DNA from: Williamsia limnetica
Lineage (GTDB): Bacteria; Actinomycetota; Actinomycetes; Mycobacteriales; Mycobacteriaceae
Reading direction: 5' to 3'
NCBI RefSeq assembly: GCF_003217475.1
Contig: NZ_QJSP01000024.1
Coordinates: 1 to 64,000, forward strand
DNA: 64,000 bases
Shown: positions 8,051 to 16,624 of the stretch, one piece after another
Numbering within the stretch: position 1 is the stretch's first letter
How the letters are laid out: each line of letters opens with the position of its first letter
Position numbers and translations under genes: made by a program
Notes under the pieces: generated by a model
What the model saw: only the letters and a program-made list of their open reading frames with translations
Told to the model about the DNA's origin: nothing
The model's database searches: none

Positions 8051-9622
8051 TCACATCCGGAAGACGCCGAAGTTGGACGTACCTTGGACCGGTCCGTTGT
8101 CGATCGCCGAAAGGCATAGCCCGAGAACGGTTCTGCTGTCTCGCGGGTCGATGATTCCGTCGTCGTACATCATCCCGGACAGAAAAGCGGGCATGGACTC
8201 CTTTTCGATCTGCGCTTCGATCATTGCGCGCATCCCGGCGTCGGCCTCCTCGTCGACGGTGCCACCGCGCGCTTCGGTTGCCGCCCGCGACACCAGCGAG
8301 ATCACGCCTGCGAGCTGCGCAGCTCCCATCACTGCCGACTTGGCGCTCGGCCAGCTGAACAGGAACCGAGGGTTGTACGCACGTCCACACATGCCGTAGT
8401 GCCCCGCGCCGTAGCTGGCGCCGATCAGCATGGAAATGTGCGGCACGGTGGAGTTCGACACGGCATTGATCATCATCGACCCGTGTTTGATGATGCCGCC
8501 ACGCTCGTATTCCTGACCCACCATGTATCCGGTGGTGTTGTGCAAGAACAACAGTGGTGTATTCGAACGGTTCGCCAGCTGGATGAACTGTGTCGCCTTC
8601 TGCGCCTCGGCGCTGAACAACACGCCCTGCGCATTCGCAAGAATCCCGATTGGATACCCGTGGATGCGAGCCCATCCGGTGCACAGAGACGAGCCATATT
8701 CGGGCTTGAACTCGTCGAACAGGCTGCCGTCGACAAGGCGGACGATCACTTCGCGAGGGTCGAACGGGATCCTCAGATCTCCTGGCACGATTCCGAGCAG
8801 GTCGCTCGCCAGGTGGTGCGGATCGACGGACTCGGCGACCGGCCCCGGCCCCTGTTTGCGCCAATTGAGGCGGGCCACGATCCGTCGGCCTATTCGGATG
8901 GCGTCCTGCTCGTCGGTCGCATAGTAATCGGCGAGACCCGAGACTCGCGCATGCATCTGGGCGCCACCGAGCGACTCGTCGTCACTGATCTCACCGGTCG
9001 CCATCTTCACCAGTGGCGGACCACCGAGGAACACCTTGGACTGACCCTCGATCATCACGGTGTGGTCTGACATCCCTGGCAGATAGGCACCGCCTGCGGT
9101 CGAGTTACCGAACACCAGGGAGAGCGTCGGTATGCCGGCTGCACTGAGACGGGTGAGGTCGCGGAACATCGCTCCGCCGGGGATGAAGACCTCCTTCTGC
9201 GTCGGCAGGTCTGCGCCGCCGGACTCCACCAGGTTGATCAGCGGCAGCCTGTTCTCGAGCGCGATCTGATTGGCACGCAGGCCTTTGCGCAGGGTCCAGG
9301 GGTTCGAGGTGCCGCCGCGCACGGTCGGATCGTTGGCGATGAGCACACACTCGACGCCTTCGACAACGCCGATACCTGTGACGATCGAGGCGCCGACCGG
9401 GAAGTCCGAGCCGTAGGCGGCGATCGGTGAGAGTTCGAGAAATGCACTGTCCTCGTCGATGAGCAGTTCGATGCGTTCGCGGGGCAGCAGTTTGCCGCGC
9501 TGGCGATGCTTGGCGACCTTCTTCTCACCACCGCCCGCGAGGGCCTGGGCGAAGAGTTCTTCCAGTTCGGCGATCTTGCCGAGCATCGACGCTTCGGCGT
9601 CGGTGCGCTCCGGTGCGCTCAC
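8051..9622 (-). CDS. Acyl-CoA carboxylase carboxyltransferase (beta) subunit
   Basis: 523 residues if it starts at the GTG 9622, which overlaps the upstream stop as GTGA. Carboxyltransferase signatures: KHRQRGKLLPRERIELLID near the N-terminus; the N-domain oxyanion region IANDPTVRGGTSNPWTLRKG; LPLINLVESGGADLPTQ; and a C-domain with GASYGAGHYGMCGRAYNPRF. These are typical of methylcrotonyl-/geranyl-CoA carboxylase beta subunits (MccB/AtuC type). It transfers carboxyl from carboxybiotin on the alpha subunit, encoded 8 bp downstream. Upstream extension of the frame is not homologous, which decides the start. Confidence 0.92.
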   Translation of the reverse strand: MSAPERTDAEASMLGKIAELEELFAQALAGGGEKKVAKHRQRGKLLPRERIELLIDEDSAFLELSPIAAYGSDFPVGASIVTGIGVVEGVECVLIANDPTVRGGTSNPWTLRKGLRANQIALENRLPLINLVESGGADLPTQKEVFIPGGAMFRDLTRLSAAGIPTLSLVFGNSTAGGAYLPGMSDHTVMIEGQSKVFLGGPPLVKMATGEISDDESLGGAQMHARVSGLADYYATDEQDAIRIGRRIVARLNWRKQGPGPVAESVDPHHLASDLLGIVPGDLRIPFDPREVIVRLVDGSLFDEFKPEYGSSLCTGWARIHGYPIGILANAQGVLFSAEAQKATQFIQLANRSNTPLLFLHNTTGYMVGQEYERGGIIKHGSMMINAVSNSTVPHISMLIGASYGAGHYGMCGRAYNPRFLFSWPSAKSAVMGAAQLAGVISLVSRAATEARGGTVDEEADAGMRAMIEAQIEKESMPAFLSGMMYDDGIIDPRDSRTVLGLCLSAIDNGPVQGTSNFGVFRM

Positions 9623-10782
9623 GGGTGGTATCCCAATCGTTTGCCGGCCAAGCCGGTGAGTATCTCGGTGGTGCCGCCGCCGATGCCGATGATCCGCATA
9701 TCGCGGTACTGCCGTTCGACTTCGGTGCCCGTCATGTATCCGGCGCCACCGAAGAGCTGAACGGCCTTGTCGGCCACCCACTCCCCTGCTTCGACAGAGG
9801 TGTTCTTGGCGAAGCACACTTCTGCGATGAGGTCGGTCTCGCCGGCCATCGCGGCGTTGACGACCGCGTGGGTGTAGGTGCGGGCGACGTCGATCTTGCG
9901 GGCCATCTCGGTCACCGTCTCTTGCACCGACTGCCGGGCGATGAGGGGCTTACCGAACGTCTGGCGTTCGCGCACCCAGGCCAGCGTGAGGTCGAGACAT
10001 CGCTGCGCGCTCGCGTATGCCTGTACCGACAACCCGACGCGCTCGGTGACGAAGGCCTGCGCGATCTGGAAGAATCCCGAGTTCTCGGCGCCGACGAGGT
10101 TCGCAACGGGAACGCGGGCATCGACATACGACAGTTCAGCGGTATCGGATGCGCGCCAACCCATCTTGTCGAGTTTTCGGGTCACGGTGAACCCCGGCGT
10201 GCCCTTCTCGACCACGACTAACGACACTCCACCCGCCCCGGCACCGCCCGTGCGTACGGCGGTGACGACGAAGTCCGCGCGCACCCCGGAGGTGATGTAG
10301 GTTTTTGCGCCGTTGACGATGTAATCGTCACCGTCACGGACCGCGGCGGTGGTGAGATGCCCGACGTCGCTGCCGCCGCCCGGCTCGGTGATCGCCAGGC
10401 TGCCGATCTTCTCACCTGACAGGGTGGGTTGCACCCAGCGTTCGATCTGCGCTCTGTCGTTGGCGGCGATGAGATGGGGCAGTGCGATCCCGCACGTGAG
10501 CAGTGAGGAGAACACCCCTCCCGCGACACCGACGTAGTGGAGTTCTTCACCGAGGATGGTCGCGTCGATCAGATCGCCACCAGAACCCCCTGCCTCTTCA
10601 GCGAAGCCCAGACCGAGGAGACCGACGTCTGCGGCCTGCTTGTGCAGATCAAGCGGTAGCTCGCCCTCGCGCTCCCAGTCGTCCTGGTAGGGCAGGATGT
10701 GGCGCTCCGCGAATGCCCGCACAGTGCTGCGTAACTGAGCTCGTTCAGGGGTGTTCCAGGCCGGCGCTTCAAGGTTCTTCAC
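9619..10782 (-). CDS. Acyl-CoA dehydrogenase
   Basis: 387 residues, with a GTG start directly after the AtuA-like stop (TGAGTG). SLAITEPGGGSDVGHL is the FAD/substrate loop. The C-terminal motif reads IIGIGGGTTEILTGLAGKRLG, so the usual catalytic Glu is Gly. A Glu in AFVTERVGL (residue ~247) takes the isovaleryl/long-chain-type position. This is the pattern of AtuD/citronellyl-CoA and isovaleryl-CoA dehydrogenases. It is the dehydrogenase expected to act before the carboxylase. Confidence 0.9.
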   Translation of the reverse strand: MKNLEAPAWNTPERAQLRSTVRAFAERHILPYQDDWEREGELPLDLHKQAADVGLLGLGFAEEAGGSGGDLIDATILGEELHYVGVAGGVFSSLLTCGIALPHLIAANDRAQIERWVQPTLSGEKIGSLAITEPGGGSDVGHLTTAAVRDGDDYIVNGAKTYITSGVRADFVVTAVRTGGAGAGGVSLVVVEKGTPGFTVTRKLDKMGWRASDTAELSYVDARVPVANLVGAENSGFFQIAQAFVTERVGLSVQAYASAQRCLDLTLAWVRERQTFGKPLIARQSVQETVTEMARKIDVARTYTHAVVNAAMAGETDLIAEVCFAKNTSVEAGEWVADKAVQLFGGAGYMTGTEVERQYRDMRIIGIGGGTTEILTGLAGKRLGYHP

Positions 10783-12492
10783 TCATTCTCCAAACTCGAC
10801 AGGTATGGCGACGTGGCGCGAACGCAGCCACTCCCCCAGCCCTTTTGCCTGTGGATCGAATCGGACGTTGTCTGCGACGCCGCGGCCGAGGATGCCCTCG
10901 ACGACGAAGTTGATGGCCGACAGATTCGGTAGTAGATGTCGCTGCACCTCGAGTCCGGACGCTTCCGGGATCAAGGTCTTGAACGATTCCACGGTCAGAG
11001 TTGCCGTCAGCCAATCGAAATGGGAGGGATCGCGCACCCACACACCGACGTTGGCGTTGCCGCCTTTGTCGCCGCTGCGGGCGCCCACGAGCTCACCGAG
11101 CGGCGCCCGGCGGGTGGGCCCCCAAGTCGATTCCGGCAACCGCGGGTCGCCGGCGAGATCGTCGGATCCGGGGCTGTCTCGGCGGGCCCGAGGACTCGGC
11201 TCGATGATGTGCTCTGAACCGTCGGCGAGGTGAACCCGATGCGACACCGACGCGGCCGGAACGTACCCGGCCTCGAACACCGCGAAGGGCGCGCCCGCGC
11301 CCGGTGGTGCGGTCATCGTGAATCCAGGGTAACTCGCGAGCGCCAGTTCGACTGCAACAGAGGAGAACTGTCGACCGACGTTCTTCTGATCAGCGTCTTT
11401 CGCGACACACTGCAGTAGCGCACTCGCTTGCTGCTGCGTCGGCGCGTCCGATCGATCGAGCCGCGTCAGCGTCCAGGCGATGTCCGCCGGCCGGGGGTCG
11501 AGGGCGGACTCGAACTGGCCACGAACCAGCTCTGCCTTGGCTTCGATGTCCAGCCCGGTGAGCACCATGGTGATCTCGTTGCGGAATCCTGCCAGGTGGT
11601 TGAGCGACACCTTGAGAGTGTCCGGCGGAGCTTCGCCGCGAACCCCGGAAACCTGCACGCGATCGGGACCCGCGTCGGTCAACACCACCGAGTCCATGCG
11701 CGTCGTGACGTCGGGGCCGAGATACCGCGGGCCGGCGATCTCATACAGCAGCTGCGCGGTCACGGTCTCCACCGTCACCGCGCCCCCGGTGTTCTCGTGC
11801 TTGGTGATGATCGAACTGCCGTCGATCGAGATCTCGGCGATCGGGAACCCCGGATGCCGCAGATCGTCGATCTCTGTGAAGAAGGAATAGTTGCCACCGG
11901 TGGCCTGCGTGCCGCATTCGATGATGTGTCCGGCGACAACCGCGCCGGCGAGCTGGTCGAGATCGTCTGGGCTCCAGCCGAAATGCGCCACGGCGGGTCC
12001 GACGGTCAAGGATGCGTCGGTGACGCGCCCGGTGACGACGATATCGGCGCCCGATTGCAGCGCCGCGGCGATTCCGAACCCACCGAGGTAGGCGTTGGCG
12101 GTCAGCGGCGACCCCAGCCCGAGGTCGGCGGCGTCGGCGATGAGGTCGTCTCCGTCGACGAAGGCAATGGTCGCCGGGAGGCCGAGCTTCTCCGCGAGTG
12201 CGGTCAACGCGGCGGCGAGACCTGCGGGGTTGACGCCTCCGGCATTGCTTACGATCTTGACGCCCCGGTCAAGCGCGACGCCGAGATTACTCTCCATCTG
12301 CCGCAAGAATGTCTTGGCATAGCCGAGCTTTGGATCTTTGAGACGGTCACGCCCGAGGATCAGCATGGTCAGTTCCGCGAGATAGTCGCCGGTCAGGTAG
12401 TCGAGATCGCCACCGGTGAGCATCTCTTCGACGGCCGAGAAGCGGTCGCCGTAGAACCCCGACGCGTTGCCGATCCGGACGGCCGCGGTCAT
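10783..12492 (-). CDS. atuA: AtuA-like protein (DUF1446, acyclic terpene utilisation family)
   Basis: 569 residues. It opens with the conserved RIGNASGFYGDRFSAVEEM and continues with LDYLTGDYLAELTM, KIVSNAGGVNP, ADIVVTGRVTDASLTVGPA and ECGTQATGGN, all hallmarks of the AtuA/DUF1446 family. The C-terminal ~100 residues form the separate AtuA-like ferredoxin-fold domain (GARSGDKGGNANVGVWV). AtuA is essential for citronellol/geraniol use in Pseudomonas, but its reaction is unknown. The ATG start (12492) overlaps the upstream stop as ATGA. It is the marker gene that gives this operon its Atu-like identity. Confidence 0.88.
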   Translation of the reverse strand: MTAAVRIGNASGFYGDRFSAVEEMLTGGDLDYLTGDYLAELTMLILGRDRLKDPKLGYAKTFLRQMESNLGVALDRGVKIVSNAGGVNPAGLAAALTALAEKLGLPATIAFVDGDDLIADAADLGLGSPLTANAYLGGFGIAAALQSGADIVVTGRVTDASLTVGPAVAHFGWSPDDLDQLAGAVVAGHIIECGTQATGGNYSFFTEIDDLRHPGFPIAEISIDGSSIITKHENTGGAVTVETVTAQLLYEIAGPRYLGPDVTTRMDSVVLTDAGPDRVQVSGVRGEAPPDTLKVSLNHLAGFRNEITMVLTGLDIEAKAELVRGQFESALDPRPADIAWTLTRLDRSDAPTQQQASALLQCVAKDADQKNVGRQFSSVAVELALASYPGFTMTAPPGAGAPFAVFEAGYVPAASVSHRVHLADGSEHIIEPSPRARRDSPGSDDLAGDPRLPESTWGPTRRAPLGELVGARSGDKGGNANVGVWVRDPSHFDWLTATLTVESFKTLIPEASGLEVQRHLLPNLSAINFVVEGILGRGVADNVRFDPQAKGLGEWLRSRHVAIPVEFGE

Positions 12493-13262
12493 CGGCCTCC
12501 TCCCGGAGGTCCCGCGAAGCACTGCGCAATCGTCACCCAGTGGGCGGCGTCGGAGCCGATTGTGTCGATGTCCAGCTCATTTCTGTTTCGTCGCTGCGTG
12601 ACCAGCAAGCAGAAGTCCAGGGCCGATCCGGTCACGCGCTGGTGGGCATCTTCGGGGCCCCAGCTCCAGGTGGAGCCATCCGGCGCCTTCAACTCGATTC
12701 GAAAAGCGTCGGAGGGCGGGATCTGCCCATTGACCTGATAAGCGAAGTCGCGGGTCCGAACACCGAGGTGGGCAATCGCTTTGAGCCGGTCGGTCGGTTC
12801 CAGCTCGACCCCTAGCGCGTCGGCGATGTCGAGCCCGTGCGCCCACACCTCCATCAAGCGGGCTGTGGCCATCGACGCCGCGGACATCGGCGGCCCGAAC
12901 CACGGCAGCTTCACGCCCTCCGGGGCGGCGATCAATGCAGCTGCGAGTGCATCGCGGCGTTCGCGCCACTGCCCGAGCAGCAGACTTGTCGGCTTCGCGG
13001 CCTCGTCGCGGGCGCCGTCGTCCACGAAGCCGGTCGGGTTCTGCCAGGCGACCTTGAGGATGTCGTCAAAAGCGGTCGGGTCGGTGGCTGCGATACGGGC
13101 CTGTTCGTCGGTCCAGGACAGATGCGCGATCTGGTCTCTGACCCTCCATCCGACAGCCGGAGTCGCTGAGTCCCAACCCTCTTCGGACAAGTCGGCCACC
13201 AGACCGTCGACGACGTCGGTCTCGGCAGACAGGTCTGCCACCAATGTGCGAACGATGCTCAC
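12489..13262 (-). CDS. DinB/maleylpyruvate isomerase-fold protein (TIGR03084 type)
   Basis: 257 residues, first gene of the Atu-like operon, from the GTG at 13262. The DinB-like four-helix metal-binding fold is indicated by GWRVRDQIAHLSWTDE (a His ligand in the DQIAHL helix) and LMEVWAHGLDIADALG (the AHGxD motif holding the other His). Such proteins are related to mycothiol-dependent maleylpyruvate isomerases. This subfamily is frequently encoded next to AtuA-like genes in actinobacteria, but has no known reaction. The upstream frame extension is made of intergenic repeats and was discarded. Confidence 0.83.
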   Translation of the reverse strand: MSIVRTLVADLSAETDVVDGLVADLSEEGWDSATPAVGWRVRDQIAHLSWTDEQARIAATDPTAFDDILKVAWQNPTGFVDDGARDEAAKPTSLLLGQWRERRDALAAALIAAPEGVKLPWFGPPMSAASMATARLMEVWAHGLDIADALGVELEPTDRLKAIAHLGVRTRDFAYQVNGQIPPSDAFRIELKAPDGSTWSWGPEDAHQRVTGSALDFCLLVTQRRNRNELDIDTIGSDAAHWVTIAQCFAGPPGGGR

Positions 13263-13294
13263 GCCGCCAGCATCACACGGCCGACTCCCAAAAG

Positions 13295-13310
13295 CAAGCA
13301 CTGGTGCTTG
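13295..13310. promoter_or_regulatory. Perfect palindrome, candidate operator of the Atu-like operon
   Basis: CAAGCAC-TG-GTGCTTG is a perfect 7-2-7 inverted repeat, 33 bp upstream of the operon's first start codon. On the minus strand a -10-like CATAAA lies immediately upstream of it, so a bound repressor would cover the start of transcription. The most likely ligand is the TetR protein encoded at the operon's end (3567-4160). Confidence 0.55.
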
Positions 13311-13336
13311 TTTATGGAAGTGGGCCACATCCCGGC

Positions 13337-13378
13337 GCGAGTTTCGGCACGCTCGACGCGAGTTTCGGCACGCTCGAC
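13337..13378. repeat. Two perfect tandem copies of a 21-bp intergenic repeat
   Basis: GCGAGTTTCGGCACGCTCGAC occurs twice in a row (13337-13357, 13358-13378). The half GCACGCTCGACG resembles the 21-bp repeats at 0.28 and 1.2 kb (GCACGATCGACG). No coding role is seen. Confidence 0.75.
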
Positions 13379-13381
13379 GGA

Positions 13382-13565
13382 ACCACCACGGTCTCGCGGC
13401 CCCGCACGTTCTGGACTGAGGAGGAGCGAGCGGAGCGATACAGAACCACCACGGTCTCGCGGCCCCGCGTTGTCTGGACAGACGAGGAGCGAGCGCAGCG
13501 ATGCGACCGACGAGGGAAGAACGTGCGATCAGGGCCGCGACGACCCAGCGAGCGAGCGAGCAAAT
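13382..13565. repeat. Long stem-loop repeat with a duplicated left half
   Basis: Two imperfect 63-bp tandem copies (13382-13444, 13445-13507) are followed by a right arm. The left arm 13390-13411 pairs with 13519-13545 through 22 base pairs (GGTC, TCGCGGCCC and CGCACGTTC blocks), leaving a 4-nt bulge and a 1-nt bulge. The loop-like segment GACAGACGAGGAGCGAGCG recurs in the hairpin at 58458-58545. The right end is identical over 30 bp to 1281-1310. The element runs into the 3' end of the thioesterase gene. Confidence 0.7.
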
Positions 13566-14443
13566 CCAACACCATCGGCTGATGCTTGGGTGAGTAGTTT
13601 TCCGTCTGAATCGGTCATCGTCGCGATGACTGAACTGATCCGTCGGCCCGACTTCACCTGGCTGACGGTGATGGTGAGGTCGCCGGCGTCGAGGGCCGGT
13701 GAGCGGAGGAAGCTTGCGGTGATGTCGCTGATCCGGTAGCGACCGCCGGCGGGAGCGGACAGTTCTGCAGCCAGTGAGCACGCCTCGGACATCATGGCGA
13801 TCACGATCCCGCCGTGCATCGTCCCCATCTGATTTGCCATGGCGGCACTCGGGGTTGCCCGGACCTCGATGTCCGTCTCACCGACTGACGACACTGCAAT
13901 CCCGAGGACTTGCGCGATCGGCCCCGGCGCCACTGTCCCGTCGATCAGTCCGAGCAGTATTCCCCTGCCCGTCAGGTCGGGATCGAGCGTCACCGGCGCC
14001 GGGGATGTCGCCGAGTCGGTCGCCGAAGCCACTGCATCGCGGCGCGGTATCTCACCGGTCGCCCTGCTCACCACCACCGCGCGGGCTGTTGCCACACAGA
14101 CCACCGCGCCGCTCGCGTCGTCCACGAGCTCGGCGTAGGTGGTGCCGTGACCTTCGACTGCGCCGACCACGCGGCCTCTCCCGATGACATGTGCACCTGC
14201 CGTCACCGGGATCGTCGCGGACAGGGACAGCCGCGACTGGACGCAGGCCGTTCCCGGGGGTTGTGAGTGGTAGAAGCTCGAGCCGCCGACGATTTCTGCG
14301 AGCGTCGCGATCGCTGACAGGCCGATGTCACCGCGATGGTCCGCCAGGTCGGCGCCGACGGTTTGTCGCAGCACCGTTCCGTAGGGCTCTCCGGGCATGG
14401 ACGTGATGGCCAGGGTTGCCATGGGGTCAGGTGCTTCAGTCAT
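13529..14443 (-). CDS. PaaI-type thioesterase, tandem hotdog
   Basis: 304 residues, about twice a single hotdog domain. The C-terminal half has the PaaI-like active-site helix MGTMHGGIVIAMMSEACSLA (residues ~206-225). The N-terminal half carries the equivalent DIGLSAIATLAEIVGGSS. It probably hydrolyses an acyl-CoA in the cytosol. The last ~15 residues (ARSLAGSSRP region) are encoded by the dispersed gene-end repeat, so the repeat supplied a new C-terminus. It starts 30 bp after the SDR stop and is probably the last gene of the CYP51 operon. Confidence 0.87.
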   Translation of the reverse strand: MTEAPDPMATLAITSMPGEPYGTVLRQTVGADLADHRGDIGLSAIATLAEIVGGSSFYHSQPPGTACVQSRLSLSATIPVTAGAHVIGRGRVVGAVEGHGTTYAELVDDASGAVVCVATARAVVVSRATGEIPRRDAVASATDSATSPAPVTLDPDLTGRGILLGLIDGTVAPGPIAQVLGIAVSSVGETDIEVRATPSAAMANQMGTMHGGIVIAMMSEACSLAAELSAPAGGRYRISDITASFLRSPALDAGDLTITVSQVKSGRRISSVIATMTDSDGKLLTQASADGVGFARSLAGSSRP

Positions 14444-14473
14444 GACTGAACTCCTACCACGTGGCGGATGAAC

Positions 14474-15346
14474 TCATTCGGTGACGAGCGTTGCCAGCTC
14501 CGCGAGGGTGTAGGGAGGTTCGTCGTCGTGGCCGCGATACGCCACGAACGAGGGCTCGAAGGCCGGGTATCGACCGATGAATCCGCCGGCGGCGCTGTAG
14601 ATCTGGCCGGTGATACCGGCGGCGAGGTCACTCGCCAGATAGGTGTAGAGCGGAGCCACGTATTCGGGCGGCGCCGGATCGAGCGCGGCGTCGCGGGTGC
14701 CGGCATCGAGCAGACCCCGCTCGAACAGCTCGTTGATGTGAGCCTCGTACTCGGGTCCCGTCGACAGTCGTGTCTTGCCGCCCGGGCCCACCACGTTCAC
14801 TCTCACGCCGTGTGGCTTCAGGTCGGCGGCAAGCGCCACCGAGAGGCTGTTGACGCCGCCCTTCCCCGCTGGATATCCGGTGCCGCCGAAACTCCCGCCA
14901 GACGCAGCGGAGCCCGTGGTGACGATTGCACCCGATCCCTGCCGCACAAGAGTGGGGGCGGCAGCTTTCGCCAGCTCGAAGGTGCTGACCAGGTGGGCAT
15001 CGAGTTGGGCGAAGAACTCGTACGTGCTCATCGTGAGGATCGATGAACCCTCGGGCTCCGCCACCCCTGCACAGTTGATGACGACATCGAGGCCACCGAA
15101 CTCGCCGACCGACGTCTCCATCAGTTGGTGCGCCACGTCTTCGTCGGCGACATTTCCCACGACGGGGACGGCCCGCCCGCCTGCGCCGACCACCTCATGC
15201 GCGGCCGCTGTGGTGGTCGCATCGTCGCGTCCGTTGACGACCACCGACGCACCCTCGGCAGCAAGCGCTTTCGCAACGGCAAGACCGATACCGCGACTCG
15301 AACCAGCCACCACTGCGCGTTTGCCGAGCAGATGCTGTGTGCTCAC
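14474..15346 (-). CDS. Short-chain dehydrogenase/reductase
   Basis: 290 residues from the GTG at 15346, five bases after the preceding stop. Classical SDR: cofactor motif GSSRGIGLAVAKALA, VINCAGVAE, active-site Ser in TTGSAASGGS and YPAGKGG (YxxxK). The tail past the usual SDR end (GRYPAFEPSFVAYRG onward, ~40 residues) is unusual. It belongs to the CYP51 operon by spacing. It probably oxidises a hydroxyl or hydroxyacyl-CoA with NAD(P). Confidence 0.88.
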   Translation of the reverse strand: MSTQHLLGKRAVVAGSSRGIGLAVAKALAAEGASVVVNGRDDATTTAAAHEVVGAGGRAVPVVGNVADEDVAHQLMETSVGEFGGLDVVINCAGVAEPEGSSILTMSTYEFFAQLDAHLVSTFELAKAAAPTLVRQGSGAIVTTGSAASGGSFGGTGYPAGKGGVNSLSVALAADLKPHGVRVNVVGPGGKTRLSTGPEYEAHINELFERGLLDAGTRDAALDPAPPEYVAPLYTYLASDLAAGITGQIYSAAGGFIGRYPAFEPSFVAYRGHDDEPPYTLAELATLVTE

Positions 15347-15351
15347 GCCGC

Positions 15352-16617
15352 TCAGGTACCTGCCGTCACCGGAGTGATCGACAGAGGAATTCCGCGGCCA
15401 CGGTCCTCGAACTCGAACGTTGCGCCGCCACTGAAACGGGCTATCGCAACTTCCCCGAGTTCTTTCGCCAGCGGTTCGCCGTGGGCGATCTCGATCACCA
15501 GGTCTTCGCCGTCCGCGTAGCCGGATACCCCGGACCAACTGGGGTCGACGGCAGTCGCCATCGCCAACACGGGCTCGAGGTGCCCGGGGTCGAGGTGTGC
15601 CAACCATCCGTCATCCACGACGGCGTCGGAGTTACGGGGCAACCTCACCCTCACGATGGCGTCTTTGCCCGAGCCGACCGTCTCGACCTCGACTCCGCTG
15701 TACTGCACAGGTCCCAGAATCGGATGCAGTCGCAACACCGTCGCCAGATCCTCGGCCTCTCGGTCGAGACCGAGGCTCTGACGCAGCCGATCAGCGGTCA
15801 GCCCGCTGATGCCGGTGAGCTGTTTCCGGAAGATCTCGATGGCGCCGTCCTCGTCGGTCTTGCCGCGTACCGACATCAGGAACCCGAGGGCGAGTAACTG
15901 ATGTTGCAGCGCAACCTCTTCTGCGATGCGCACCAGCGCCGAATGCGACCAGTCCTCGAACCTCAGGTCCTCCCAGACCGGGCCCAGGTAGTCATCATGG
16001 CCCTCGCCACCGGGTTCGATCGCGGACAACTCGGCGGCGGCGGCCCGAGTGCCCGACATGATGATCGATTCCGGGGGCAGCGGCAACTCATCCCGGTCGG
16101 GTTCGATCGTCACCGTCCAGGCGCAGTGCGGATGCTGATCCTGCGGCCTGCGCGGTGGCCGGTGGATCGGGCGGATCCGGGCGCGCCGATTGGTGGCGAT
16201 GGCGGTGGCGTCGAACGTCGGGTCTTCGATGTCGTGGCACATCGAGGTGACGTAGTCGTCCCCCATCGGCTCGACATCCATCAGTGCGCCACAGTGATTG
16301 AGTACGAACTCGCCGTGGTACTCATCGAAGATCGTGTAGCGGAAGTCCATGAACTGCGGTGGCGCGCCGATGTCGAGTTGCAGACATTTGAACATGTCCG
16401 CCACCCCGTCTCCGTCGATCTTCAAGGCGGTACGCATCCGCTTGGTGTAGACGGGGCTTGCTGCCATCCATTCCTCGATGGCGATCTGGGCCATTGTCTC
16501 GCGCCCGAAAGCTGCGATGCAGTGCGCCATTCCGGATCGATCGATCAACTGTCCCGACAACAGGAGTTCGGGTACCAGCTTGGCCAGGGTCATGCGATCA
16601 AGGGCTGCGTACGACAT
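15352..16617 (-). CDS. Conserved protein of unknown function in the CYP51 operon
   Basis: 421 residues from the ATG at 16617. I do not recognise a family with certainty. No signal peptide or membrane segment is seen. A cysteine/acid-rich part stands near the middle of the N-terminal half (FVLNHCGALMDVEPMGDDYV, then SMCHDIEDPTFDATAIATN). It is followed by a proline/arginine stretch and a region with WEDLRFEDWSHSALVRIAEE. The N-terminal helical part recalls proteins of the L-2-amino-thiazoline-4-carboxylate hydrolase type, but that is a weak impression. It lies 7 bp after the NTF2-like gene and 5 bp before an SDR, so it is firmly in the operon and may handle a CYP51-related substrate. Confidence 0.8.
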   Translation of the reverse strand: MSYAALDRMTLAKLVPELLLSGQLIDRSGMAHCIAAFGRETMAQIAIEEWMAASPVYTKRMRTALKIDGDGVADMFKCLQLDIGAPPQFMDFRYTIFDEYHGEFVLNHCGALMDVEPMGDDYVTSMCHDIEDPTFDATAIATNRRARIRPIHRPPRRPQDQHPHCAWTVTIEPDRDELPLPPESIIMSGTRAAAAELSAIEPGGEGHDDYLGPVWEDLRFEDWSHSALVRIAEEVALQHQLLALGFLMSVRGKTDEDGAIEIFRKQLTGISGLTADRLRQSLGLDREAEDLATVLRLHPILGPVQYSGVEVETVGSGKDAIVRVRLPRNSDAVVDDGWLAHLDPGHLEPVLAMATAVDPSWSGVSGYADGEDLVIEIAHGEPLAKELGEVAIARFSGGATFEFEDRGRGIPLSITPVTAGT

Positions 16618-16624
16618 TCTCAGA

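Noticed and set aside
6081-8864. 927-residue version of the carboxylase alpha subunit
   Set aside because: The extra 274 residues are an out-of-frame reading of the beta-subunit gene; biotin carboxylase begins at MHTVLVANRGEIA.
11428-12738. 436-codon plus-strand open frame opposite the AtuA-like gene
   Set aside because: Shadow frame; the minus strand has conserved AtuA motifs over the same bases.
13472-13483. GTCTGGACAGAC inside the stem-loop repeat as another AGAC-N3-TGTC operator
   Set aside because: The halves are in the opposite order (GTCTG-GA-CAGAC), and the sequence belongs to the loop of a dispersed repeat rather than to a promoter.
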